From: Cristatella mucedo
Taxonomy: Eukaryota; Bryozoa; Phylactolaemata; Cristatellidae
Assembly: GCA_009760855.2 (NCBI GenBank)
Contig: WPIO01000181.1
Coordinates: forward strand, 10,001 to 74,000
DNA length: 64,000 nt
Direction: 5' to 3'
Shown here piece after piece: positions 23,350-35,500 of this stretch. A program made the position numbers and the translations under genes. Position 1 is the stretch's first letter. Each line of letters begins with the position of its first letter. The notes below the pieces were generated by a model. That model was not told the DNA's origin. It saw only the letters and a program-made list of their open reading frames with translations, and made no database searches.

Positions 23350-24555
23350 CCTAACGTACCGCCTGAATAATTTAATAGGGCAGTTGGAGTTAGTATTAAC
23401 CTAGTAGTACTGTATAAAGCTAAGCGGCTCCCCCGAGTCTCTGGAACTCAGGATCGTACCGCAGACTGTGCGCCAGCCTATCCCAAAAATGGTAGGATGG
23501 ATTTATAGATCACGCTACTGACTCTGCCATGACTCTGAAAGCTGCAGCAGCGATTTACGCTTTTGGAAGTTTTTGCTGAGTACTTCAGTGTATTCCCTGC
23601 AGTCAGATGTAATCAGCTCCCCAGAAGAGCTTCATCACTTCAAGTCCCAGCATTTTTCAGCAGATCGATGTAAAATGTGGGTCCTTAAATTTAACTAATA
23701 CGGTGCAGAATTCCGACATCGGAGTAGCTAAAACAATACAAGCCACATACATCGCCATCAAACTTTACTGTCGGCTGGATGCCAGTTGCGGTGGCGAATC
23801 TCACCTCTTCAACGAATTATGCAAAAAAAATAATCTCTTTTTCTGTCGGTGAAAAGCTAGAGTTTTGAACCGTTGGTCCATTAAAACTCAAATCCAGTCG
23901 TCCTCCGTATGCTTACGGTGGCCGTGGCTCCGGAGGTCCTCTTCTCCGGACGATCTCTTCTTCTGCGGCGCTCGGTCGTCGCAAAGGCTTGCGTTTGACG
24001 ACACTTCTCCTCACTGTGACATGCTTGAAACCCCCCCCCCGTTTAGCAGCCTCTACACCTGAGGCCGCTCTCCTTTACGCCATGACCGTAGCGAGCTGCT
24101 AGCAGTCACCCGCGGCTGAGGCAGCTTCCGTAATGGTGCCCTTCCGTCGTAGACGAGCCAGCACCACCTCAGTGGAATGTCGTCCAGCTGGAGTCGTCTT
24201 CCTTGACCGACCTGAGCGCGGCCTACATGCCATACTGCCGTACGCTGTGTGGCTTTTTAGCAGCGCAGCTCACCGCACTCTAGAGCTGATTTTAAGACCC
24301 CGCGCCACTTCTCGGTTGCTTACGCTTTTTTCATGCCAGGCCCGCAGTCGTCCTTTTGCGGCGCTGTTGAGCGGTGACCTTCCGGGCACCATGAACTAAG
24401 CCTCAAAATAAGCCGAAGCAGCACACAGCGCCCTCTGCCGTCTGTACGGAAACACCCGCGCTCGTGCTCTCGGCTACTGTGCAGGCATTCAAGACTTGTC
24501 CAAGCTTTTCTCGGTTCTTACTAAAACAAATCTTTGAATCTCTCGTCCTCTATTT
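23350..24555. other. No gene recognised
   Basis: GC-rich in the second half, with an 88-codon open frame at 24133-24399 of unknown meaning. Confidence 0.35.
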
Positions 24556-24735
24556 AGCTAGCGGAAAGGGGCTGATAGTGGCTACAATATATCGTCCATC
24601 CGGCAGCAATGCTCAAAGCTTCAAATCGCCAACTTCTCTGACTTTCTTAGCTCTTTATACTTGGACTCGCCATCAAGTATTTGTAGGTGATTTCATTTTG
24701 ATAGTTCACTTGAATTGAATCGACGTGTCCCAACA
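24556..24735 (+). mobile_element. Non-LTR retrotransposon endonuclease fragment
   Basis: It encodes LIVATIYRPSGSNAQSF and, 20 residues on, QVFVGDF, the YRPP and GDFN landmarks of the APE-type endonuclease domain. This is the only endonuclease piece seen in the window, so I cannot assign it to L-A, L-B or L-C. Confidence 0.6.
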
Positions 24736-24822
24736 TTCCTTTCACCGTCTGAGCTTTTATGCAAAAGTGCTCATGAGCAGTAGCCAAAATATATTAGAGG
24801 CCAGAGATGCTTATCATCATAT

Positions 24823-24878
24823 GACAGGAGTTGAAAGGGTACATTCTCTTCCGAGATTGTACCCTTTCAACTCCTGTC
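24823..24878. repeat. Perfect 20-bp inverted repeat, 16-base loop
   Basis: Arm gacaggagttgaaagggtac at 24823-24842 is exactly complementary to 24859-24878. Confidence 0.95.
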
Positions 24879-24879
24879 G

Positions 24880-25930
24880 CCAACCCTTTCTGCGCATCTG
24901 ATAATAAGCGGATTTCACTCTCGCTTGAGTGCGTTTCTGTTGCGGCATCAAAAATTACGTCTGAACTCGGTAGCCTAAAGGCCCTTCGAGTTAATGGTGT
25001 CCGCAGCAAGCTCTTCTATTTCAGAGCCGCTTTCACTCGCTATCACTCGCCTACCGACCATTCACATTGCTACCACACGACCAGACCTAGCTAAAGTCGT
25101 ATGTGAGTTTACACCTCTGACTGAACGACTAATCCGCTTCCGCCCAAGCGCACTTTGACTTTGGCTGAAATAAAGAAAGCAAGGAATAGGAAAGATCGCA
25201 GCACTGGCAGCAGAGGACGAGTTCAATTGGCTGAGAGATATTTGGTGCCCAGCCAGTCGGCCATATTCGGCTGCTCCAGAAATAGACCGGCCGGTCGTCC
25301 CGTGCTGCTCTGCCGGTTTGGATGACGTCGCACTCTAAGTACGCCCGTTTGACTGCAAAGCGGACTGCAAAGCCAGCAGGAGAATTCCTCCTTACACCAT
25401 GGCACTAGCGGTTGCCAGTGCGAACTTGCATGCTCATCCTATGCATCGGCCCACCAATCCAATCTGTTCTCCCCTACATCCGGTTATTAGACAGGCCACG
25501 CAAGTATGCTAAGTTGCATCGAGCAGGTCTCTTTACTGAATACGCACCCAGCGAGAAGCTTTTCGAGCCTCGAAGACCTAATGGCGCCTCTGGGAATCGG
25601 AGCAGGAACTATAATTCCTTGCGCTGTTACGACTCGTCCGTTCAGCAGCCATCGTCTAAATCGTTCCAACTTAGCTGACAAACGGAGGCGAAACGATCAT
25701 CGCATCGCACCGCATACATCAGCTTCAAGTTCCACTGGAATTATCATACAATTATCCACGTAGATATTGCAGCGATCGACGGCAAGATGACGACAGAGAC
25801 AATAGCAATAGAAATGGATCGATCGTCAATCAATATAATAATCAAATAGTGAGTCTCGTGACGCTTTCGGCGCTGCAGCCATCTCGCTCTGCCTTTACGC
25901 CTGCCTGTGCGAACGCAATACTCGCCCCTC
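24880..25930. other. No gene recognised
   Basis: Mixed DNA with open frames under 90 codons; no repeat family recognised. Confidence 0.4.
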
Positions 25931-25931
25931 T

Positions 25932-26264
<333 letters not shown>

Positions 26265-26650
26265 CCCCTCATCCTCCGGAGCAGCCTACACGACGGCTAG
26301 GGCTATCAACTTCACCAGCATGTGCGCCTGCGTACGCACTCGCTCGTCTGCGCCCAGTGCTGCCGCCGTCTTCTCCACGCAAGTAAGTGGGGAATTCATC
26401 TTCTTCTTCTTCACGCCGCAGCCGCTGGCGCGCGGGTCCCCGCAAAGCAAGTAGGGCGCTAGAAGGAAGCAGGCAGGAAGAAGAATATTCTAGAAGGAAG
26501 CAGGAAGGGTGCGTGAAGGATAGCAAACTGACCGCGAGAAGAAGGATCGAAGCAGGAGAAGAAAAAGAAAAGAGGAGAAGCCGCGTACGAAAGCCGCTTC
26601 AGGGCTCGGACGCTGGTCTCGCCGCTGACTCGCCGCGCACTAGCCCGGTG
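26265..26650. other. No gene recognised
   Basis: GC- and purine-rich DNA with short imperfect gaaggaagcaggaag repeats around 26465-26510. Confidence 0.4.
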
Positions 26651-26654
26651 GCAA

Positions 26655-26930
26655 TGTAATGTAATGTATCTCCGTCTGTGACTCTACAAAGTCATACAGA
26701 CCATGTGGGTTGGGTGGTACGCAGGAGAGTTTTGTATAGCGCACTCACAGCCTAAGCGGCTTTCGGTACGCATTCAGTAGCCAACAGACTTAGTCTCACG
26801 CAACGAAGGAAGCATAGCAGAGTCGTGAGAGCAGTTGAGGTAGTGAGTAGCATAGAAGTAGCAGCTCAGGACCGCTGAAAAAGATGCGCCATAGTCAGCA
26901 GCTGGAGAGTAGTTGTCGTTGCGTAAGAAA
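26655..26930 (-). mobile_element. L-B 3' end
   Basis: Reversed terminal atgtaatgtatctccgtctg, cctaagcggctttcggtacg and catagcagagtcgtg, ending in the coding region near gttgtcgttgcgtaagaa. Confidence 0.8.
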
Positions 26931-27089
26931 CGTGATATCCGCACCTCCCCCCCCCCACCGCCACTGGCTTGCGTTGCCCGGACCTTTGCGGACGCTTCTC
27001 TTTCTCATCGATCTCCAGGCGGAGCCTTGACCTTCGTCAGCGAACGCGGTCAGAAGGAAAGAGCTGCGCGGAGCATAAAAAAAGCCTCT

Positions 27090-27235
27090 GTGGTCTGGCC
27101 CAGGGATAGGTAGGGCGCACGCCTTTCATCACATAAGTCGCGAGCTCGAGCCCTGAAGCATACGCAAAGCGCTTGAATAGAGATTAAGTTCTCTCAGGCC
27201 GCTGTAAAAATGAAGTACGTTTTAATTATTGTTAA
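27090..27235 (+). mobile_element. SINE-A copy, diverged
   Basis: It reads gcgagctcgagccctgaagc then gcgcttgaatagagatt, aagttctctcaggccgctgt. Confidence 0.65.
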
Positions 27236-27239
27236 CGTA

Positions 27240-27789
27240 AGAACCTTTAGGCAACTGCTGCGCCCGGTTGGCAGCCGGCTAGTAGCGCCGGAAGAGATCG
27301 CTTTGATAACTCGCCAGTCGAGTGCTAGCTTAAAATAAAGTAACGGTATCAAATTTAGAGGGCAGACGGACGACAATCAAGCGACACTAAATATCGAAGC
27401 CCGTCCTCGATTAGCGCTACAGCCTACCTCCCTGGGCGCGTTAAGGCGACATTCTTCCGATCGCCGGTAGGGCCGTCTCGCGACAATGCCGGACAGACCA
27501 CTGTCAAAGGATCTGCTGTGTCCCGAGAAACGCAGTCCAACGTATTCTATACAGCGGCGTTTGAACTCTCCAACCGACCTCCGTCGTCTTGCAGCGACAG
27601 GTGCGCACTCGCACCTCGCGAGCCGACGACCTCGCGGCTGCCGTCTCCCCCACCTCCCACGCGGAAGTGGAGGGGTGGCGGCATGACCCAAGTCGCTAGT
27701 CTGCGGCGGAAAAAGCGCGAAAACCTGTGCGTCCCATACAGACAAAGCAATCGTAATGATAAATACAGAAATAGCGTTGCTGTCCGTCG

Positions 27790-27845
<56 letters not shown>

Positions 27846-28480
27846 AGGGGGGGGAGAGAGGGGTGTCGGAAAAACGAGCCGATACTTCGGAGGACGTTGC
27901 GGCTCTCTGGGGGGGCCTCCGTCCGAATTTTTCGACCGACGTCTATCGCTCGGAAACCTTAGCTCCGCGTAGACACAGTTTCGGCTATCGCCGTCCTCAA
28001 CCAGGATTACTGAGTGCAGCGAGGAGCCATACTAAAACTGCGCTTAGTACGCCGAACGATTCCCAGCGATGCGACCGGGTAACCTCGCGTTTGGAGCAAA
28101 TGTGCTCCACTGAACGGACCGCCCACGGCGATGCCGCGGCGAGCCGAAGGGTGGTCGCGACTTTACGCCGCAGCTGTCGCAACGCGGATTACGTTACTCC
28201 GCGCGCTATGCGGGTTGTATGCCAGGACGCTGTGCCTCGACGTTCGCCGAATTGGCAGTAGCCAGCCAATGGATGGCCGAACCGCCGAGTGGCGCACAGT
28301 TCGTCAGAGGCCGGACTGGTCGCCTTATGTCGGTAGGCGATCGCGCGCCGCCACGCGGCCCTGCAGTGCGGCTACTCCCGTTAGCCGCTTCGGGGGTTAG
28401 CCACTATTTACGGGTTCAGAATAGCAGCGTTAGTTAATAGTGGTGATTTTGGATAAGATAATTGTATAATATTTAAAAAA
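27240..28480. other. GC-rich stretch with (GA)n; no gene recognised
   Basis: CG-rich from about 27410 to 28400, with a (GA)n block at 27790-27860. A 247-codon frame on the plus strand (27518-28261) runs through the GA repeat and shows no domain. It might be a CpG-island-like promoter of an unseen gene. Confidence 0.35.
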
Positions 28481-28491
28481 TTAATACTATT

Positions 28492-28645
28492 CACTTATAT
28501 TGCGCCCTAAGAGAGCCGAATCTCTATCCAGGTGCTTCACATATGCCGCAAGGCTCGAGCCCACCAAATATAGCCTTTAAGGCACGAGCACCTTGACCTC
28601 GGCTGTTAAAGCCGAGCACCCTAACTAACTACTAGGCCAAACCAG
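28492..28645 (-). mobile_element. SINE-A copy
   Basis: Reversed tail gcgccctaagagagccgaat, then gccgcaaggctcgagccc and actaggccaaaccag. Confidence 0.75.
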
Positions 28646-28775
28646 ATTCACACATAATCTTGAACGCGCTCTTCAAATTTCAGCACAGATAAAAAAACTG
28701 CTGCTAAACCAACCCGACACGCAAGGTCGATGCAACTGAAAGGGGAATAAACTGGCCGTAAATCTCCCGTCTAGG

Positions 28776-28926
28776 TGGGTTCGGCCTAGTGGTTGACGTG
28801 CTTGCCTGACCAAGGTCAAGGTGAATGTATTTAAAGGCCGAGGTCGCGGTATTGAGCCCCGTGGCATGCGTGAAGCACTTGAATAGAGTTTAATTTGTCT
28901 TAGGGCGCTATGCACAAATGAATTAT
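28776..28926 (+). mobile_element. SINE-A copy
   Basis: It reads gttcggcctagtggttgacg, gcggtattgagccccgtggc and cttgaatagag, ttagggcgctatgcacaaat. It is head to head with the copy at 28492-28645. Confidence 0.75.
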
Positions 28927-29103
28927 CTAAGCTACCAAAACGTGCAGCTATTGATTTATTCAGGAAAAATATTCTCACGAAATCTGTTTTTATTTGACTG
29001 GTAGTAAGAAAACTCGGAAGCTAGGAAACATTTCACGTTCTGTGCATTTTGTCTAACTTACAGGTAATTACAATATCGGAAATTTGGCATCTTGGACACT
29101 TAC

Positions 29104-29224
29104 CAGAGCTTATGCAGAAGTGCCCTAGACACGCGCCATCTGTCTGGATTGTGTCCGTGTGAAGTCCCCTCAGATACTCCATTGCCATTTTTAGAACGTC
29201 ATTCCGAGTGCGAAAGTGCGAAAT
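29104..29224 (-). CDS. Orphan coding exon, protein not recognised
   Basis: On the minus strand, acceptor tacatttgcag precedes 40 codons plus one base, followed by a strong donor GTAAGT. The frame is open and protein-like: ISHFRTRNDVLKMAMEYL, then a segment ending GACLGHFCISSG. It shows no retrotransposon signature, and an L-A copy begins just upstream of it at about 29245. I do not recognise the protein and found no partner exon in the flanking repeats. It could be a small exon of a minus-strand gene with large introns, or a relic of one. The exon call rests on splice sites plus open frame only. Confidence 0.5.
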
Positions 29225-29244
29225 CTGCAAATGTATGGATTGAA

Positions 29245-30660
29245 TGGTAATAATAGATTTGATATAGTAGCCTCAGAGAACTCAATCTCTGTTTAGGCAC
29301 TTTACATTTGCTGCAAAGGAAGCACGATCTAGTGGTAAGTGGTAGCATGCTCAATAAGCAACAAGAATAACCTTGTTAGGGGTGAAATGCACAGGGTCAG
29401 CATGGAAGTATGGTTAGCGACAGCATGGAAGTATGTTTAGCGGCAGCATGTGCAGAGTCAGCACGCATAAGCATATAAAGAACGAATCACATGGACCCAC
29501 TAAATGCTGTGATAAATGAATGCGTTTTTAGTTTCTTTTTTATGAGGACCAAGTGAGAAGATGTCGTGACGCAAGTCGGAAGTGAGCTCCAGGCTTTGGG
29601 AGAATATGAACTAAAGGCAAGGTCTTCAAAGAACTTGAGGTTTGCATGAAGTATAAGTAAAAAATTAGATTCCGAATAGCAGATGGTATGATGCTTAGCC
29701 TGGTGGGGCAGTAGATGCGATAGGTAGGCTGGAGCCAAAGAATAAAAGGACCTAAAAGTGAGTGACAAACTCTTGAAGTCGATGCGTTGCTTGATTGGTA
29801 GCTAGTGCAGGTCGGCGTGAAGTGGTATGATGTGGCAACTGCGACGCTCACGACAGGCAAACCTAGCTGCAGATTTTTCCACAAGTTGTGAGCGCCTGAT
29901 TGTACAGGCCAGTAGACCAGCAAGCAGTGAGTTACAGAAGTCAAGGCGGGATGTTACCAATGCATGGACGAACTTAGATGTGGTATCACAGCCTAAACAA
30001 GCCCGAATTTTAGCAATGTTGTGAAGCCAAAAGTAGGCGGACTTGACTGCGGAGCTCATGTGGTCGTCTAATGAACGGTCACTTTGGAACTAGGCACCTA
30101 GATTTCGTGCAGATTCAGCAGGAAATATGCTGGCAGAGCCAAATGTGAGCGTTAGCCTATGCAATTACTGAATTACTCTTGGTCAGCCCATAACTAGTAA
30201 TTGCTTCTATCACCATTCAATTTAAGAAAGTTTGCTGCCATCCATGTGCTGATGTCATAAATACATGCAGCAAGGAAGTTGAGAGAATTCGACGTGCTGG
30301 AGGACTGGGAGAGATTAAAGAAAACATAAGACTTAATTTCGTCTCCATAGAATTGAAATCCTAGAATGTGCCTGGCAATCACATCGGCTACAGAGCGAGT
30401 ACGAACCGTTAAAAGAACTGGACCAAGCACCGAGCCCTAAGGTAACCCATATTTCAGACGTTCCTCGGATGATCTTTGTCCGCTTACAGTAATACTCTGG
30501 AGATTCCCACGGAGGTACGACCTGAACCATTGCAGAGCAGTGCCATCGATGCACAGGCGATATACAAGCCCCGAAAGAAGGCTGCCGTCGGCGTACATCT
30601 GTCCGTCGGATCGACGGACAGTTTCCTTCCCTGTAAGAATACCTGAATGTGGCGGCACAA
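29245..30660 (-). mobile_element. L-A retrotransposon with RT remnants
   Basis: From 30660 down it reads FRSYLRGNLQSITVSGQRSS, then LGPVLL and GFQFYGDEIKSYVFF, where the catalytic YADD has become YGDE. It continues as [51 protein letters not shown] and a 3' UTR ending in the L-A tail. It is broken by frameshifts. Confidence 0.85.
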
Positions 30661-31494
30661 GGAATGCGCTCGATCGTCTGCTATCCTACTCGGGAACAGT
30701 GGCTGCAGCTGAATTCTGAATTCTTAGGCGAGAGCGGCATCGGCGCCACGGCGGGGCGGGCGGGCTCCAGACGGCCGCCATTATTGCTGCGAGGGTGGCG
30801 CTGCTGTCTCTAAATTGAGACAGCAGCGCCCAGCATACCTCCCGGCAGGCTCTTGCCCATTCAGACGCTCAACGATCTACTCGGACGTTTCTTTGCGCAA
30901 TAGAGCACGCCACTTCGAGCCCGGAAGTACGCTTGCTTAAGCGTCCACGGGCTTCAGTAAGGTTTGGGTGAAACCGGGGGCGCCTCGGCCTTCGGCGTTC
31001 AGCGTCGTTGCCAGAGCTGTTGTCTTTACCGCCCTCCTCACTGCCGCAGCCGACGACGCGACCGACGTGTAAATCTAGCGACACTGCGCTAGCCGATTCT
31101 TTGCGTCACAGTTCGTTCGCTTCGTGGAGCGAAATCCGAGCACCGCGCTGCAGCCGTCGCGACCGACGTCACGCGGCCGACAATCGTCCCGGAGGTCGTT
31201 TCGCTTGCGCGCGGGCTACTTTTCGGCGACACGCGCCGGCGTCCATTTGCGGATGCTCGGTTGTACTGGCTGCGGTGGTCGCGGCGGCGGCGGCACTAGC
31301 GGTCAGCTTATCCAACCTCCGCCTCGAGCCGCCTCTTCTTTCCGGCCGCGCCATGGCGGCCGCCGTAAAGCTGGTGGCTGCCTGACTTCGGCGGCGGCCC
31401 GTTGGATCGCTGTAGCCGAGCGCGGGCGCGGCAGCGGCGAGCGATGGCGAGGGAGCGAATGCGGGAGGCTCACGGCCAGGAATAGATGATAGGA

Positions 31495-31496
<2 letters not shown>
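30661..31496. other. No gene recognised; contains a 14-bp perfect inverted repeat
   Basis: Inverted repeat ggcgctgctgtctc / gagacagcagcgcc at 30797-30830 with loop taaatt. The rest is GC-rich DNA leading into the FOXRED2 upstream region. Confidence 0.5.
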
Positions 31497-31542
<46 letters not shown>

Positions 31543-32294
31543 ATGATAGGAATATAATATATAATATATATATATTAAATATATATATATATATATAAAT
31601 ATTATAATATATATATATGATAGGAATATAATATATAATATATATATACATTTAATATATATATATATATATATATTATAATATATGGATGATAGGAATA
31701 GACCGAACAGTGACCGAACAAATGACAGAACAGTCCGGTCGCAGCCGACAGCGCCGAGCGACTTTTGAGCGTTTCGGAAGTTACGGCGCCGCTGCCACCA
31801 GGCGAAGCCGCCGCCGCCGCTTCTCTGGCGGCAAGGCAGCGCTGGCGGCTGGCGCGGCTGCTCTAAGGCGAGCTCGCGCGAGCGCGCGCGCGCGCGCCCG
31901 TTTACAAAACGACGGGAGTCGATCGCATGCGCGGCGCCACGCTAGCCCGCCAGCTTCGAGCAGGCAGGCCGTTTGGGCTCGTTTCCTCGTCCAAGCGCCG
32001 CCTCTGTCAATTTTAAAGAGCGCGCCTTCGTCGAGATTGGCCAGCTGCCAACGAGCCGTCGCATCGGCCGCAACCACCGATGCGACGGCTCGCACGCGGC
32101 CCCGTCGCAGTCGCTGTCGCTGAGCCAAGTCCGGGGCCTCGCATGGTGCGTCGTCGTGCGTCGCGCCCTTCGCTGCTCTGCGGCCCGCGGCGGCCCGCGT
32201 CGGCCCAGCACGACGAGCGCCGAGCGACGGCTTCTCACTCCGGGGTCGCCGTCCTCGCAGCCTCTGCTTCCGGTCTTGGCAGGTCTCGGCAGGC
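31000..32294 (+). promoter_or_regulatory. GC- and CpG-rich region upstream of FOXRED2
   Basis: The 1.3 kb before the FOXRED2 start is dense in CG dinucleotides apart from an AT microsatellite at 31497-31686. The likely 5' UTR and promoter lie here. No TATA box was recognised. The open frames in it look compositional rather than coding. Confidence 0.4.
31497..31686. repeat. (TA)n microsatellite with repeated gatgataggaata blocks
   Basis: Alternating AT tracts are separated by several copies of tgataggaatataatatata, a compound tandem repeat about 600 bp before the FOXRED2 start. Confidence 0.9.
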
Positions 32295-32502
32295 ATGCGG
32301 CGCTCGGCCTCGTGGGGCGCGCGCCTGATGGTTTTCGCGCTGTCCGCGTGCCAGTCGGCGGCAGATGGCTCGACGCCGACTCCGACGCCGCCGACGCGCG
32401 ATTACTGCATCGTCGGCGCAGGACCCGCTGGCCTCCAGCTGGGCTACTTCTTGAGGAAAGCCGGCAGAGATTACGTCATCTTCGAAAGATCCAACGTTTC
32501 CG
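32295..32502 (+). CDS. FOXRED2: FOXRED2 exon 1: signal peptide and FAD GxGxxG
   Basis: The ATG at 32295 starts a basic then hydrophobic stretch, a Pro/Thr linker, and [18 protein letters not shown] with the Rossmann GxGxxG. It ends SNVS plus one base before donor GTAAGC. The GC-rich upstream DNA and the signal peptide support this start. Confidence 0.9.
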
Positions 32503-35500
32503 GTAAGCGCGAGCGACGCCACTGCGCGAGACGTCGCTAGCCGGGTGCGGCTGTGCCACGCGACGTCCGCCGCGTCGCAGAGCCCCATCGTAGCGATCGA
32601 CGCGAGGCCCTAGTATCGCTGCCATTGTCACCCCGACATCTTCCGATGGCCGACTGCCGAAAGAGTCGAGACGGGTCTTCGCTCTGCGATGTCTCGCGCG
32701 ATAAATAGTCAAAATGGACGATTCTCTGCTGCCTGTCGCGTGAGATGGTCGAGCTGCAGAACAAAATGTCAAATCGTTGTCCGAGACGGCGAAAAGCGCG
32801 ACGGCCGGCGCCCTGTCGTTGCTAGGGAGCTTCTTCAGCCGGTATCCGGTGCACGGCCAGCTGATCAGTATCAACAAGCGACACACGGGGAAAGCGAACC
32901 GCGAGTTCAACCTGCGCCACGACTGGAACTCGCTGCTCACGGACGACGAGGACATGCAGTACCGGCACTACTCGAGAGAGTACTTTCCGCCCAGGAGTAC
33001 GCTGCTGCGCTACCTCAACGACTTCGAGAAAAAGTACAGCTTGAACATACAGCACGACACACTCATCGGCAACATTACTCGACACCCGGTCGCCGGGCGA
33101 GACAGCTGGTTCAGCATGAGCGACCAGCACGGCCGCAGCTACGCCTGCAAGTAAGAAAACATCGCTCGCTGTCTTGCGCCGCGCCGCCCAAGCACGACGC
33201 TACGCATCCGAATAAGTGTTGTCCCCGCGGCCGCGTAACGTCGTACAGCGGATTGCCCCGAATCGATGGCTTATCGCAAAAGCGATCGGACCAGCCGTGG
33301 CTTCTTTACCTTGAGGTTAGCGATTGAATATTGGGTTATCGGCGCCGACGAGCCTTAAGCTCGGCCGATGCGAAGTGCGAAGTCGATCCCTTGCCACCGA
33401 AACTCAAGGGGTGCGCCCACTACACGGACTGCCATCATTTTGGGGCCAAACCCGATTAGAGAATAAAAGATGCAGTGGTCGATCGACCGTGTTTCCGTTG
33501 CAGCAAGTGTAAAGACCAGAAAGATATTGCGTTCTGTGAGGGGGACTTCATCAAATGTATTACTATTTTTATTCGATGAAGTATGAGTTGTATTGGCCCT
33601 CCGGCATAAGGCGTGGATTAATGTGATACAAATGCACGACTGAATTCGCTACCTGACACTTTCAATTTCAAGATACATGATGCGAATCCGATAGTTGCTA
33701 TACGTTTTCATTGTATGCGCGATGCTTCCGAAATGTTCACACATTCAATGTCATTTTATTTTTTGCCTGATTTCGTCCACGTGAGTTTTGAGCTTCATAA
33801 AAACCCCTTTCTTGAAAAGAAACTTTTTATATGAGTGTCGCCATTTCTTGATCAGTTTCCGCTGTGGAGATCCGTATAAATTTGCCAAAGTATTCCATTT
33901 AAGATTGTATTATGATCTTTACCCTGCTTCCATATATCATTCATCGCTTTGTAGACACTCAAAACTTTTACTAGTTATAAAACAAGGTTTTCTGCGTAAA
34001 TTTTAATCACGTACGCAATCGTTTTACCCCGGCAATTTTAAATAATCATTAAAGAGTGATGTGGGCATCAGTTGTAACCACGCCCCTTACCGCTCGCTGT
34101 TCTAGTATTTGCCACGGTGATGTTGAAAGGTGGCTAGTCATAGATACGACCACTCTACACGCGCAAGGCAGAGCTAAATAAAACATAGCTGCGCCACATG
34201 TTTTACGTGCAAGCACTCTGCTCGAGTCCACGTGTCGCTTTAATTTAGCCGAGCTGGTTTGGTCTAGCGGTTAAGGTGCTCGCCCCGACCAAGGTCTGAC
34301 TGAGGTCGTGGGCTCGAGCCCTGAGGCATATGTGAAGCGCCTGAATAGAGATTAAGTTCTCTTGGGGCGCTATATAAATGAATTATATATTCATATATAA
34401 TTCCACTACTCGTTAATACCGCGCGTTTTCCGTTAGTACGCCATCAGATTTCATTTGCTAGTGTAACTATTGTGTCGCCATCCGCTCCTGCGGCCATGGC
34501 ATCGATGCGGGCACCGCGGCAGCGCCCTATAAAACCGCCAGTGAACCCGAACGCGCGACGCGAACTTCGCGGCGCGGACCTCGTTAACGGTCGCCGTCTC
34601 CTTAATGAGCGACTTGTTTGTTGGCAGTAGAAGCAGCCTGCTGATGGTCTCTGCGGACGTCTCCTCTTGATCGTCTTCGGCAAACTGCGCATCAAGTTCC
34701 TGTGATAATTAAGAATTGATTGTCTCTGACTGTCTAACTATCACTCCATTCTTTAGTTTCGCTTCCGCCCACATGGCTGCCATCTCGTACGGCAACCTGA
34801 AGCATCGGACTCCAACTCAACTTAATACCGGCTTTCGCTTTCCCAATGACAGACCGACGGCGCGCGCGACTGGCAAGTAGCCGACGAGTGCGACAGAGTT
34901 AGCTTTAATTTTGTTCGCTCCTCTTTGCAGCACTTTGATTGTCGCTACTGGCGTGGACAAGCCAAACGAGCCAGCTTTTGAAGGTCACGAGTACGCCATC
35001 GGCTACGAGAGTGTTCCCACGGACAATACGTTCTTCGAGGGAAAGTCGGTGCTTATTCTCGGTACATCTTTCTGCATTGCAGCGCAGCAGACCTCCGCAT
35101 AGTAGTAGAGTGGATGAGTGCCTGGAGATTGAGGTTATCGTCGGGCCTCTTATTTAAAAGCCAGAACTAGACCGGGATAACTTCAGCCACTTCCTCCCGC
35201 GATCCTTTCGCGACCGGCCGTCGTCTGCCTAGAGGATTTATTTCATGGAACTGCTGTGCTTAGGCATTGTCTACATTGCTCATTGACATTAACACTCTGA
35301 AACCTCCTACTGTCATCCGGAGAGCCTTACGCTGGTTTGTGCTGGTTTTTAACCACGTTTGAGTCGCGAGCGTTTTCGTCTCAGCCCGGGGCGAGGTATT
35401 CTTGTAGCGGGCCAGCGCGCGCGGCAGCGGCGCGACCGAGAACGACGACGGTAGACGTAGTTATTATTTTCCATCCGCCGCTTCCGGCGTTGGCCCCACC

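Noticed and set aside
27518-28261. 247-codon plus-strand frame
   Set aside because: It runs through a (GA)n block in CG-rich DNA, has competing long frames on the other strand and shows no domain.
31689-32296. Several long frames upstream of FOXRED2 on both strands
   Set aside because: CG-rich composition removes stops. The real first exon is fixed by its signal peptide and GxGxxG motif.
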